This document shows positions 22,307-33,931 of a DNA stretch of 64,000 nucleotides, in pieces. How positions within the stretch are numbered: position 1 is the stretch's first letter; each line of letters opens with the position of its first letter. The notes beneath the pieces are model-generated. The model did not search any database. It had not been told where the DNA came from and saw only the letters and a program-made list of their open reading frames with translations. The stretch is from positions 372,001-436,000 of the forward strand of contig PYSS01000003.1 of the NCBI GenBank assembly GCA_003049465.1, given 5' to 3'. Position numbers and translations under genes: made by a program. This DNA comes from Magnaporthiopsis rhizophila (taxonomy: Eukaryota > Ascomycota > Sordariomycetes > Magnaporthales > Magnaporthaceae).

Positions 22307-23160
22307 TTTGGTGTTTTGGGATGGATGGCACGGGTGTAGATGGGGTTTCTGTGTAAGGAGTCAAGAAAGCGCTTTAGCTCTCGTTATGGAATATGTTCCA
22401 AAGAAAACAAAAATAAAGGCGCGTTTGATCAGAATGTCCATTCAAGATCGACCTCCAAAAACGAGGTCCCCTGGGCCTGATAAAGAACCAAAAATATCGC
22501 CAGCTGCATCACACCTCATGCGGTATGAACCCGGCTAATATCCCTAGAACAGGGCAGGAAAAGTCAGCGACACGACAAACTTTTGACAGGCCGTGCCATG
22601 TAACCCCTCGCTCGCCATGGGTGATGACCTCGCTTGGTTCAAACCACGAACTCGCAGCTCGTCAAAGTTGTGGTGTGGGTGGGACGATGAGACCATCCCG
22701 GCAGCTGTTGGCCTGCACTTTCCATTCTCCATTTGGAAGGTATTACATCTCCAGAGAGTCTGAGAGGCTGAGACTCGGTCTCCTCTCGTTCTCCCATTTC
22801 TCCAGCTGAAAAAAAAAGCTTGTTCTCAAAAGGAGCGGAGCCGAGCATTGAAGATGGGGCCATGATGGAGCCCGGCGCCTCTGGTCAGCGGTATTTTTTT
22901 CTACCCTAACAAGTGGGCATCCCGCCGAAGGGGCAAGAAGAAAAGGGACGTTGCATTTTGCTCCCCAAAAAGGCATCACGAAAACGCGGACCTGATTTCC
23001 TAGTTCGGCTTTACCTAGATAAAGAGGGGGCAGCGACGGCAGGCCAACAGGGGATGCTCAGGGGTGGGCGACAGGGCCAATTTTATCAGATCCGCAATGG
23101 AAGTCGGTCCAGCCGTTATCTGATCAAGTCTGGCATGGTACCTAACCCCGTCGTCTCCTC

Positions 23161-23197
<37 letters not shown>

Positions 23198-24268
23198 CCG
23201 AACCAGGCCTCGGGTATTGCGAGCTATAGCGCCCGTCATACGGGGACAAGCATTTTGACACGTGGAGAAGGTGACTCTCCTCGAATTTCTACTGCATCCC
23301 CGAGACCCGCGATAATCGCTGCAGCAAAATCGCCGCCCAGCGGGCTTTCCGGCTTATACATTGGTTCCATACACCGCAAAAAGTTTCTGATAGTGCAAAA
23401 GAGACCCAATGCCACTTGACGGCCGGGACCGCGATGCTGGCGGTTGAGTAAGGCAACCCGAACAAGGTCGCAGGCCCTTGGGTGGGACCCTTGTGCAGGA
23501 GTTCATTGGGGCAGCACAAGCATTGTGCCCAAAGCCCCGTGGGAAACACGAGTTTTGCATGGCACAGTCGGATCGTCTAACCATTTAATCATTGTTACCT
23601 CGAGCCAACCCCAAATCGTGTTCGTGATGGATGGCGAGACATACGGAAAGAGACGAAAATCCAGCCAGAGAATATTGGTGTCCTAGTAAAGCGAATAAAA
23701 AACAGAAATCATACTAAATCGTCACCATAAGCCGTCGTAAAAACTCCACCAAAGATCGTGTAACCGAAACCTAGAAGCCGAACCTTCTGCCCGATATATC
23801 GTGTATATCACCTTCCTTCAACCAGATCCACCTGTCGGAGAATAGCATAAAACATAACTCATCAAGGCATCGAAGCCTTGTACTGACCAACAGTCTATGC
23901 GGTGTTGAGGCGTACCCTGAAGAGTGTCGAGAATGTGGTGCGCTGCCCATATAGAATCAGAGAAGAGCGACGAAGAGAGCTATAGGAGAAGGTCGAACAG
24001 AGAGAAAAGGTTTGAACGAAACAAAGTAAGGAGAAAAAGGAGAGTGGCACAGAATGCCATCAAGCGCAACAAAAGCTCGTCGTAGCGGCAGCATGGACCA
24101 GAGACGACACCGGACTGAAGCACCTCAGGTGAGCGTGGCAAGCATGGCGCGAAGAAGCTTGGGAGGAGGCCCTGCAGCGAAAAACAAACATCAAGTCAGC
24201 ACGGCTGAGCGTCTCGGCGAGAGCAGAACCACAGGCGACCGCACCTCTTGAATGTCGGGGTGGTACCT
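22307..24268. other. Intergenic region
   Basis: No coding sequence is supported. It contains a (CT)16 tract at 23163-23194 and a short AATAAA-bearing A/T-richer stretch near 23690, probably the 3' flank of the Arg/Ser-rich protein gene. The frames at 22913-23419 and 23289-23584 overlap on opposite strands without domain features. Confidence 0.5.
23163..23194. repeat. (CT)n microsatellite
   Basis: An uninterrupted CT dinucleotide run of about 16 units in intergenic DNA. Confidence 0.9.
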
Positions 24269-26014
24269 TCACCGATACTTCGGCACACTGATGGACATCC
24301 TACCTTTCTTGTCCTTCTCGATACGCACGCCCCGCCGCGGCTCCTCAATCTTCTCGACCCGCTCCTCGTAGATGACGAGCTGGCCGTCGCTCAGCCTCTC
24401 GGCCCGGACCAGGTCGCCGCGGGAGTGCGACCGGTGCCTGCGGTGCCGGCGGTCCACCAGGGCCACCGGGCCGACGCTCATGTCGTCCGACACCTCGCGG
24501 TACTCGCGGTAGCCGCGCGGGCCGGCGTCCACGATGACGGGGCCCCGCACCGTCGAGTCCGTCGTGTCCGTCGTGTACGAGCTGTACGAGCCGTACGAAC
24601 TGTACGTGGCCGTCGACCGCGCCGGCGACGTGTCGCGCACCACCATGGTTGTCGTCGTGTTCATCACGGGCGTCGGCGCAACAGGGACGGCGGGGACGGC
24701 TGGGGCAGGGGGTGGCGGCGGCGGTGCGGCGTTGACGATGACGGGCTGCTCCTCTCTAAAAGCCACAGAAGGGGCCGGCGGCGGCACCGACACCACGACT
24801 GGCGTGGGCACTACAACAGGAGCCGGAGGCGGCGGCGCCGTCACCCAAACTTCCTCGCGCCGCCGCTCCTCGATCACTTCACCAGCCTCGGAACGAGCAG
24901 CCAAAACCTCGACCTCGCCTGGAAAAGTTTGCACGTCAGTATTTCCAATGATTTGTTAAAGCGGGCGTCATGTTCACAGTGGAGGCCGCGGCGTCTTACA
25001 CTTCTTATAATCCTCGCTTAGCCTGAGCAGATCGTCAATATTCTCCTGGCCAAGCGCGCGCTGGATGATGATTGTGTTTCCCTATCGTCCCAAGTGCATC
25101 CCATGTCAGCAAAGCGATTCGCGTAAATGGCAGCATAATCCTAAAATATGCTTCCGCCATCTCAACCCAATTCAACGGTGACAGCAAACGCTTACCTCTT
25201 CCTCAAAGGGGTATCCCAGCTCAATGATAGCCCGCTTGGAAACGAGCTTGGCTGGGATGCGGGTCTTTCCCTTCTTGGGATATTCGCTCTTGACAGTAGT
25301 GGCTGTGCGGGACGATGAGCTGCTGCTGGTGCTGGACGACCTAGAGCTGCTGCGGACGGTGCTGCTGCGATGGCTTCGGGTGCGAGAGTGGCTGCGATCC
25401 CGCCTGCGCTCCCGGATGACCTCGCGCTCACGCGTAGCGCGTCCCGGGTACGTATGGAAGGCGTCGTCGCCGTAATGGTCCGGATCCGAAATGCGGATCT
25501 CGTCCATGTGCTCATACCGGCGCGGCGGGGGCAGCGCGCGGGTCCGTGGCAGGGGAATGGGGACATATGGAGCAGCGCGATAGTCCTCACGACGAGCAGG
25601 CGGGCCGTACTCCTCGACGCGGTCATGGAAGCCCCTGGGGCGGCGGTCGAAGGTATCGAGGCTCGACTGACGCCTTAGCAGCGTGCCAGGGCGTTGCGGC
25701 CTACGGGGTGAGGGGCTTCGAGGACCGGTCTCCATCCTGACGCGATGCTCATACTCCTCGCGGCGTGGTGAGGGGGGGCGGCGGGCGGGCCGGGGTCCAT
25801 CTTCATAGTAACGGCGGTCCCGACGGGCGAATTCGTCGTCCAAGGCCGACCTCCGTCTCTCATCCTCACGGAAGCGGAGCGGGGGCGTCGCACGTCTCGT
25901 GTAGCTACGGGCGTCGTCGTCATCATCGTAGCGGCTGCGCTCATCGAAGCGGGTGCCGCCGCCAGTCTCCCAGTGGAATCGCTCGCGATCCCATCTGTCG
26001 GTGCGGTTGGCCAT
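24269..26014 (-). CDS. Arg/Ser-rich conserved fungal protein
   Basis: Three exons, 26014..25196, 25081..25000 and 24918..24269; 516 residues; introns of 114 bp (25082-25195) and 81 bp (24919-24999). The phases agree (0 and 1). The N-terminal half is highly charged (WDRERFHWETGGG, RRR/DDD clusters) and contains Arg-Ser dipeptides (DRSHSRTRSHRSS, then poly-Ser). The most conserved-looking block crosses intron 1: KTRIPAKLVSKRAIIELGYPFEEE joined to GNTIIIQRALGQENIDDLLRLSEDYKK. I recall this block as a fungal domain of unknown function (DUF8035), from memory only. Downstream are Pro/Val-rich and Thr/Ser/Tyr-rich stretches and a basic C-terminus (RHRRHRSHSRGD, KDKKGRMSISVPKYR). The RS content hints at RNA-related or nuclear function; this is inference. 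Confidence 0.82.
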
Positions 26015-28844
26015 GGCTTGCGTGTGGCCCGAAATGAACCGACGTGGGCTGATTGATGTATGCAGGGAGCCGCTCTCTGGAGACGGCTGGGTGACACGAC
26101 GCTGCGGCTGCTCCTTTTTATTGTTCTCTTTTATTCCGCCTGCACAAGACGCAGCGTTGCCTGCTTGCGTCTAGGACAAGAGATCGGATTGTTGAGGGGT
26201 GGTGGCGGTCTGGGTGAAAGCGTTGATGTGACAATAGCGTTTCGAAAGATATTATAAAGAGCGAGAAAACCAAGCGCTCGAGAAAGTGGTGATGGCAAGG
26301 GATATGGGGATGGGGAGAGCGAGATGGACTGCCGGAAGATGGTGTGGGAGCTGCAGCAGCCGACAGAAGAGGAGAGTGGAGCGGTCTGGTGGCTCGAGAC
26401 GTGGGATTGGGAGGGGAAAGGTTGGCGGACGACGCGATGACGACACCTGGACCGGGGGTCTTGGTGGGAAAGAGGGCACCGCTGACACAGACTCGGCAGT
26501 GAGAATGAGTCTGGGCTGGATCTCTCTGCAGGCTGCAGGCTGTCGGTCAACTGCAATGCCTGCCACTCGGAGCCCAAGGCCCAAGACGCTAGCGACTGTC
26601 GCTTTCGACTGGCTTGCTGATGGCCTGACGGACCCGCGGGGTGCCCAAGACGGGGAGACCAGGGGTGGCTAGAACCTTTGAACGCTAGGTTGTGAGAATG
26701 AGAAAAAAAAAAAAAAAGACGACAGAAAAGTAATAAGTCGCAGATTCTCTCCACGCCCTCTAGCAACTCCAGATAATAAAATCACAGGCAAGTCTCGTGC
26801 CGCAGGGCCTAGCAGGTCACGAGCTTGTACTCGTTCCAGCGCGTGAGTGGATGGCTGTCACTGGCTTGTAGAGGCTTGGTTCCTGATGATCTTTGGCCTG
26901 TGTGGTCCGGTGGGATGAATGTCTTTCTCCTAGGTGGATAGTGGAACCGGAAAGGGGCAAGAACGCAGACGAGGAATGAAGAAATGGCCGGGCCCTTATC
27001 CTTGGGAGGGACGGGCTGGATGCGTATGGTCCTGTAATCCGTGGGTGTGTCTGGGCAGAGCCTGGTAGGGTGGTCTGTTGTCCTTCCTGGTTGGCGGCTT
27101 TTTGGATCACGTCTCAGCCAGCTCCCGTATAAAGGAGAAATTTCTGCGTGCTGAGACCCGGAGAAGCAGCTGGATCAGGTCACGCCGAGCCCAAGTGCTG
27201 GGCGGTCAGGAGAGCAGCACGCTTTTCTGGATGAGGGGAAAAGACGGGGGAGGCCTGCTATGCTCCTTGTGTATTATCATCGTCTATTAAGGCGCCTCTC
27301 AGTGTCGGATGCGAGCGACGGCAGGCAATTTGTACTCCTGGATGCCCCTGAGCTTTTGCGTCGCCGCAGTTCTAGAGCAGCAACGTCGTATTTCTGCTGT
27401 AGCATCTTCTAGATAGGTACCCGTAGGTTCTGGGCTCCTGGCTCCCCGCGGCGTGTGGGCCTTCCAAAAAGCCGGTTTCTTGCGCTCCGCAGCGGCTGGA
27501 GGCCAGGGCCGGGGCTGTTGTCGTCATGCCCAATGGGATGGTTTACAGCAGATGCGCTTCCTGATGGGCCGGGTTAGGCCGCAGCGGTATTCTGTGCGTG
27601 TCCACTAGCGAACGCTAACGGCGGGGTCTCCCCAATTTGGCTGCCCCCCACCTTTGCTTTTTCTCCAAGAGGCACGCTGGGATGATCTTGCCGCCTTGAT
27701 TCTGGCCGTCGTCGCAATCGGGCGGTTAGGCCTCAAAGTCTCGATCTGATGCCGCTGCGGCAATGTCTGCAATGTCTGGATAGTTCATTTCTGGCACTAT
27801 TTGGGCAGCAAGAAGCCCCTTTCTGCTCCCTGTCTGGGCCGCCCGAGATGGCCTCTCTTTTCCGTTCGTGCTGCTGTAGTTATCGCCGCCGCCGACCCCG
27901 TCACATGCCACAATCTTGTGAACACAGACGTCTGAGTGACTGTGGCGCCGTGGTGCTGGTTGCTGGTGTCAGTTGAGCACGCGGCTTACTGCTGCCAGCT
28001 TGCTGTCCCTTCCAAGACATGGAGGTCCGCGGCGGTCGGCCGAGCAAGTCCCTGCATTTCGCCTGCGTCGCTTGGGCCCTGACGCATGGCTAAGAGCCAG
28101 GACCCTTCGCTGACGGCTCGTGCTGGGCTCTACCCTACGTGAGTTCGTCTTCGCCGTCGCGGCCTCGTCGCATAAAGGCAACTTGTTGGTAGAGCTCATG
28201 CCTAACCTCATGTGCGATGACGTCGGTCATGGCAAAGTAAAAATTTATCCAGACAGCGCAGCACAGCGTCGGAGCTCTTTGCAGCCCAAGTGGACCCAAC
28301 ATCGCCGGGTAAGCCCTGCCTCCATCCACTGAGAGCGGCAGCTGCAACAACTCGAACCGTCTCCCCCTGGAGCGGCGGAGTTCGATCGTGGTGCGAGCGG
28401 GAGTTTTCATGCATCGCGCGTCTGCTCGGCGTATTCTCCGTCTCCACACGTATCGAGAGAGATCCCCGATCGGGGTCCTCCCCGGTCTGGTGGCTTTTTC
28501 TTAGCAGACATGCTACTGTACAGTACCATTGCCGGCTTCACCGGCAACTGGAGCTCCCGTCAAGGGTATTGGACGCATCGGACAAACCCAGGCGTTGCCC
28601 TCGTCGGCCGGTCATGTCCGCGAACGACGGTCTGAAATATAGGGCAAATAGTCCATCCATGGAAGACGTCACGCAAGCTTCCGAATAGGACTTGGCCCAG
28701 CGAGTACGAAGTTGGCTTCAGCGACCCGTTTCACTTTTCATTAATTCGGTATGCTTAGATGCCTGCCCGCCCCAATGACGCACTGATCCATGGAAAGAGC
28801 GGCACAAACATGAGCAAAACAGAAGTAGTTCCCTCTCCCTGCCT

Positions 28845-28881
<37 letters not shown>

Positions 28882-28896
28882 ACAAACAAAAGTTCA
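26015..28896. other. Long intergenic region between two leftward genes
   Basis: This 2.9-kb stretch holds the promoter/5' UTR of the Arg/Ser-rich gene (its CT-rich leader on the minus strand explains open frames at 26131-26766) and the 3' flank of the amine oxidase gene with a (CA)16 tract at 28849-28880. Nothing with coding character was seen in 26800-28700. Confidence 0.5.
28849..28880. repeat. (CA)n microsatellite in amine oxidase 3' flank
   Basis: An uninterrupted CA run of about 16 units starting 17 bases past the stop codon of the leftward amine oxidase gene, so probably within its 3' UTR. Confidence 0.9.
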
Positions 28897-31474
28897 TCAC
28901 GATCCATTGGCCGGCGCACAGCATCCGTTTCCTCCATGCCCGTTCCCGTTTTCGTTCCCGTTCTCGTTCCCGTTCGAAGCCCCGCCACAGCTGCCAAAGG
29001 CGAGCCTGCTCATGGCGTCGGTGGCGTCGAAAACGCCGCCGCCACCGCCCGCCAGCACCTGGCTCGGCGTGCTGGCGTACGACGGCGGAACGTCCATGAC
29101 GGGGTTGCTGGCGAAAAAGTTGCGCGGCCGTAGTAGCAGCGTCATGCCCTCCGCTGGCATCACGGGGAAGTCCTCGGGCGCGGGGAAGTGCACGACCCCG
29201 AACGTGTGCCACAGCACAATGTTGTCGTCCGCCACAGGCTCGCTGCCGTCGCCGATCCACTCGGGCAGTCCCCGCGACGGCTCGCCGCTTGTCTGCGGCA
29301 CGTGCCGGCCCGCGGGCCAGAGCTGGTCGTCTCGGTCTGTTTTTTTATGTTTTTTTATGGCAAGCGTGGGAGTCAGCAACACTTCACTCCAGGGTGTGGG
29401 AAAAAAAAAAAAGGTAGGCTACTCCGTACACTTGGTCACATGCACCGCGTGCCTCGCAAATCCCGCTCGCTTCCAAACAAGCGAATTCTTCTTGGGCAAC
29501 AGGCCGGGCACCTCCCGACTGACCAGCTTGTACGTGGATGGCTTGCCGCTGTAAGGGTGCACGACGCTCTCGTTGGAAATGTCCCACGTCCGTGAGGTTC
29601 CGCCGTCGTAGTCCGTCTTGGCCTGCCCCGTCGTCTCCAGCCTCGTCTTGCGCGCGTAGAAGGCATTTCCGTAAAAGTTTTCGGGGCTTCCCACGGGCGC
29701 GTCGGACGGCACCGCGTCGACAGCGAAGACTGTGTTCTTGGGGCCGTCCACGTTGGGGTCGATCCGCAGGCAGAACAGGTGCTGATGGTTATGCGCGTTC
29801 ACGCCTTGAGACGGATACCGAAAAAGGGGTAAGCATGGTGTTGCAAAATCATGTTTGTTTCCAGCGCTCGAGAAGCTTACCTGGGTACACCTGAGTCCCC
29901 CACCCAAGAGTGTCTTCACCTGGATTCATTGCGTAAGTGTTGAGAATACCGGTGAGCTTGATCTCCGGCTGGATGGTTCCGTCTTGCTGTGCGTGCATTA
30001 GTCCCACCAGGATCCCGCCAGATGTAAACGGATGTGCACTATAACAAGCAACTTACGTGGAATATCCACTAAATACAGAGCCGAGATCGTCAAGTCAGCA
30101 AGCAGCAGCAATCGCGTCTTCCGGCGTGAAACCTGTTACGTACCTGGATAGCATACTCGTAGTTTGCAGCCGTAAACACTTGCTGGATAACCAGCTTTCG
30201 AGCCCTTGTGACAATGGTCGAGTTGTCCCGGAAATCCGTGTGCTTGAAGAGGATCCCGGCATCCTCCTCGTGGATGCAGATGGCGTTTTTGATGGTGTCG
30301 ACCGACCCGTCGGCACGTGGGAACGTGGCGTCGAGGTAGTGGATGGAGCCTTTGCAGTCGCACCCGAGCGACAGGCTATTCGTCATGTACCCTGCCCCAT
30401 ACTCTCCCAGGTCGAACGCGTGCTTTCGCTGGTGAGGGTACTCGGGATTGCCGCTGTTCCAGTGATCAGCATGAGCAACTCCCATCTAAATGAAGGATTA
30501 GGAGATAACAAAACGACATACTAGGGGACCACCATCTCAGCGAGTGACATGCGATAGAATACGGGGCGCTCCTTGCCCTTGTCGTTGAACGTGATGTTGT
30601 TGAGCACGATCCCCTCCCTGTAGTTGAAGCCGATATGGAACTTCCAGTTCTGCCACTCGAGCTCTCTGCCATTCATAGAAAAAGAAACCCCATCTGGCTG
30701 GGTGATATGGATGGGCTTCAGGTCTTTGCGGTACCCGCCCTGCTTCTCGATGGCCGCCGGGTGGTAGTTGACAGGCGGGGTCTTGCTCAGGGGCCGCCGC
30801 ACCTTTGGGATGTCGATGTGCACAATCTCCTTTTTCCCTGCGTCGTAGATGGGGCAGAAGTCCAGCGGGTATTGGTACTGGCAGTCGTCGATATCCGGAC
30901 GATAGTACATAAGGGCCTGTTGCAAGCGGACCAGGCTCCCGTGGCGTTCGTCGTAGCCGATCGTCCAAGGGTCGCAGTACACCTTGTGCATGTCTTCCCT
31001 TGGGATTCCGCTCAGCTCGCACTGCTCGATAACCTTGGGGTCGGTGCGGCAGATGTGTTCGACCGCTTGGAGCTCATCCATCATGAGGCTACGTGTCGTA
31101 TCTTTTGCGTCAGGAACGGCCACACTGTGGCCTCAACCCGACAAACCAAGTCAAGGTTGGTTAGGTACTCACATGGGTTGTTCGCCTTCAACATGCTCCC
31201 ACTTGGTGATCATCCCAGCCGCAAGATCCACAAGGCCATCGAAGACCTTGCCGCCCGGAGCGATGACCACGACGTCGGCGACCCGGGCCGGTCTCGGTGC
31301 TCTCCGCGGATCGGCGAGCCAGGCCGTCATCTCGGCCTTGCGCGGCTCGTGCAGCGAGACGACGTTGAAGCGGACATCTCGATGAGCCTTCTTCACCACG
31401 GATATAGCAGCAGCTATTTCGTCTCCCGTCAGGGGATCAAAAGGGTGCGGGGCTGTGACGGAGGTCGAACCCAT
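28897..31474 (-). CDS. Copper amine oxidase (topaquinone-dependent)
   Basis: Seven exons: 31474..31173, 31124..30522, 30453..30144, 30068..30057, 29986..29881, 29804..29430, 29336..28897; 715 residues, in phase throughout; introns 48-93 bp. Exon 4 is a 12-nt microexon (WIFH). The enzyme oxidises primary amines to aldehydes with release of ammonia and H2O2. The cofactor site TAANYEYAIQ gives topaquinone precursor Tyr400. Catalytic-base Asp316 lies in AFDLGEYG, exactly 84 residues before it as in bacterial family members. Copper ligands His449 and His451 lie in AHNHQHLF and the third is probably His619 in VVHFPAPEDFPVMP. The C-terminus is a low-complexity Asn/Gly/Glu tail ending without a clear SKL-type peroxisomal signal. 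Paired GATA sites lie upstream. Confidence 0.95.
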
Positions 31475-31628
31475 GACGGTTGCGATCCTTGTTTGCTCAC
31501 TCCAAGCTGGCTGTGTGCAGATACCCCCTATGTGCGTGGCCGCTTACATGTGCAGGTAACATACGGCGCGAGATTTTGGATGAAGGTACCTACTCAAGAA
31601 GGCCAGCACTTTTGGCTACGATAGCCAC

Positions 31629-31635
31629 TTATATA
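31629..31635 (-). promoter_or_regulatory. TATA box of amine oxidase gene
   Basis: TATATAA on the minus strand, about 155 bases upstream of the amine oxidase ATG at 31474. Spacing and match are good for a fungal core promoter. Confidence 0.45.
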
Positions 31636-31897
31636 GAAAAGCAAGAACCTAAACGCGAGCTCGCTCGGAACGAGAATGTGTTAATGTGGCGCAAACCAAG
31701 CACCAGCCTACCGCTCTACCTATCATAAGAGCCGTGTTCTTTTCGCCTTTTTTGGTAAGATGTGCCACCAAAGTTGATCGATTAGCAACAGAAATAACTC
31801 ATTGGATACGCGCATGTTGGTGGAGGTTGCAGACTCATCGGTGAGCAGATCCCCAAAGCTGCCTGGATCGCCATCGCGCCCCAAACCGGATAGCGGC

Positions 31898-31968
31898 CGA
31901 TAAGAGAAGTTCGGCCAAGCCGACCGTCCGGGACACTCGACGCAGAGAGGGGTTGATAAGGCAACCCC
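31898..31968. promoter_or_regulatory. Paired GATA-factor sites with hairpin
   Basis: Two HGATAR sites lie 50 bases apart: CGATAAG at 31898-31904 and TGATAAG at 31954-31960. The second sits in the loop of a perfect 7-bp inverted repeat (GGGGTTG at 31949-31955, CAACCCC at 31962-31968). AreA/NIT2-type nitrogen regulators need closely spaced GATA pairs; the amine oxidase ATG is 424-494 bases away. Confidence 0.4.
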
Positions 31969-33931
31969 GCTTCGATTCTTGGGGGTCAATCTGGACGGCC
32001 GCGTGGAATTGCCCAAAGCAGCTATCTCAAGCAGCGCCATACATACGGGTTGATGGCATGTGCGGAATCTGGCGGCGCGGGATTCATTGTCGCAGCATGT
32101 GCGTGGGAGTTGAAGCTGATGTGTTGTAGGAGACCAGGTACCTATCTAGGTAGGTAGGTAGGGTTGTATCAAGAACGGCCTCCCGCCTAACCGGAGTCCC
32201 ACGACTCCGGCGCCAGCCGCTTGCATGCAATTCACCTCTTGTATAAGAGTTTATCTGATCCGGGTTGAATCATTATCCGCTCTATCTGCCCGTTGATTGG
32301 ATGTAAATTCTTCACAGGCCGCGTTGCAAACCGCGAGAACACCCTTGAGCTTTCCACGGACCAGCCGCCGAACTGGAAGAAGTTCGCCTGCCATCATGCC
32401 CGTCACGAACTGATCCGCTCCAGCAGCCGGATCCGGCGCCGTAACCGGAAGGACGAGGGACGGCCCGATCTGCCATGCCAGGTACATACCTACAGGTACC
32501 CAGTGTAAGTTGGAATATCGAGCTGCGCAAGGGCCTGTCGACGCGCCTGGGATGTCTGAAGCTCAGCCCTATTCTACATATGAGCCGGGATCTGGTCATT
32601 CGCCCCCGCGGTGAGATGGAGCACGCATGGGTTTCCCACGCATTTTGTACTTTTGCGACATGGCGACAACGGCGGGGCAAAAAGTATTGGGGCTTAGCGG
32701 CGCCACGTGTGAACAGCAAATACCTTTACCCTTGATTTCACTCTTTTGGTTTGCTTCACCGTCAATATCGAGTCGCACACAGATCAGGCGGAGTGGAAAA
32801 GGGGAACCCACTCTGTATGCCTATTTGTGGGGGCTGAATAGGCCGTTGGCAATTTTATAGCCAATCCTTCTACCGACGATATCCATTCCCGCGATGGGAA
32901 GAGAGATGAGATGGTGGATGTCATTTTTCGTTCTCTTGTCCAGCTCAGTGAGTCACAGGACCCATTCCCCTCGTAGTAAAAAGGGCACTGCATTCAGCCA
33001 GCCTCTGCCAAGACCTAGGGTACGGAGCCCGCTAGAATCAAATTCGTGGATGCCTAGACCGATTCTGTCGACTTCGATTATCAGAGATCCCAGTCGCGCT
33101 TATCAGAACCACTGTCACTCCACAAGTCGACCAAATTCCCCGTGCCAACCATTTAAACACTGTACTTTTCCACCCGCAGTGCACGCTAATAAGAAAAAAA
33201 AAGGGTCCATCGTTCGGATCACCGGAAACTGGAAAACCCTTTTCGAATATAAATTAAGGTTAGTAATTAGGCTAGGGCTTAGTGGTTGGGGTTCGAATTA
33301 GGGCAGGATTTGGGTTATGGAATCATGGGGATACTCATTGAAAGGGGAATTTGGGCGTGTGTGTCCTGGCGACTGGGCCTTCCTGATAAACGTGACTGGG
33401 GTCTCTAATAATCGAACTCGGATTCTGTGCGTGTGTGTGTGGGGTTGATCAGATCCGAGTGGCAGTGTAAGGCGCGTCGCGTGGGACACGGAGCACCCAT
33501 CTTCAACCCAGCCCTGCTGGCTGCTGTGTGCATACGGCCGCCCCAGTACCTTCGTTTGCGCCTCGACGAGGCGCTCAGCCGTCGCGATGATCTGGGGCCA
33601 GAATCTCACACATGGGCCCAGGGATATTCATAGCCCCTGCTTGTGTGACCCATCCCTTGTAGCCTGTTCGAGACTGCCGTAGCGCCGCAGGATTTATAAA
33701 TGCCGTGTTTAATCCCACCAGCAGGGTCTACTAGCGGCCCGCCACTTGATCCTACACATGTACGTCCAGACACCCGTCTTACCTCCCTGCCTCGCGCCAA
33801 ATTTGCAGGCTGAACTACGCGCTGGTTTTTTTGTTGGTCCGCACAAAAAACTTCGCGACTTGAACCTCGAACCACGGGCTTTATCCAACACCGCCTACAT
33901 CCGTTAGCGGACGCTAGCACCCGCTTACACC

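Larger units (their letters stand above)
31475..33931. other. Divergent intergenic region, amine oxidase and membrane protein promoters
   Basis: It holds a TATA box for the amine oxidase, two GATA-factor sites and an inverted repeat near 31950, and AGGTAGGTAGGTAGG at about 32146-32161. Frames such as 31723-32040 (-) have no recognisable domain. The stretch near 33240-33310 is G/T-rich and loosely telomere-like, but not a repeat array. Confidence 0.5.

Noticed and set aside
33240..33310. Telomere-like TTAGGG-type sequence
   Set aside because: Only loosely G/T-rich with single TTAGGG-like words; no tandem array, and genes lie on both sides.
33855..33900. tRNA T-arm-like GGTTCGAGGTTC on the minus strand
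   Set aside because: No acceptor stem, anticodon arm or Pol III B box at the right spacing could be paired.
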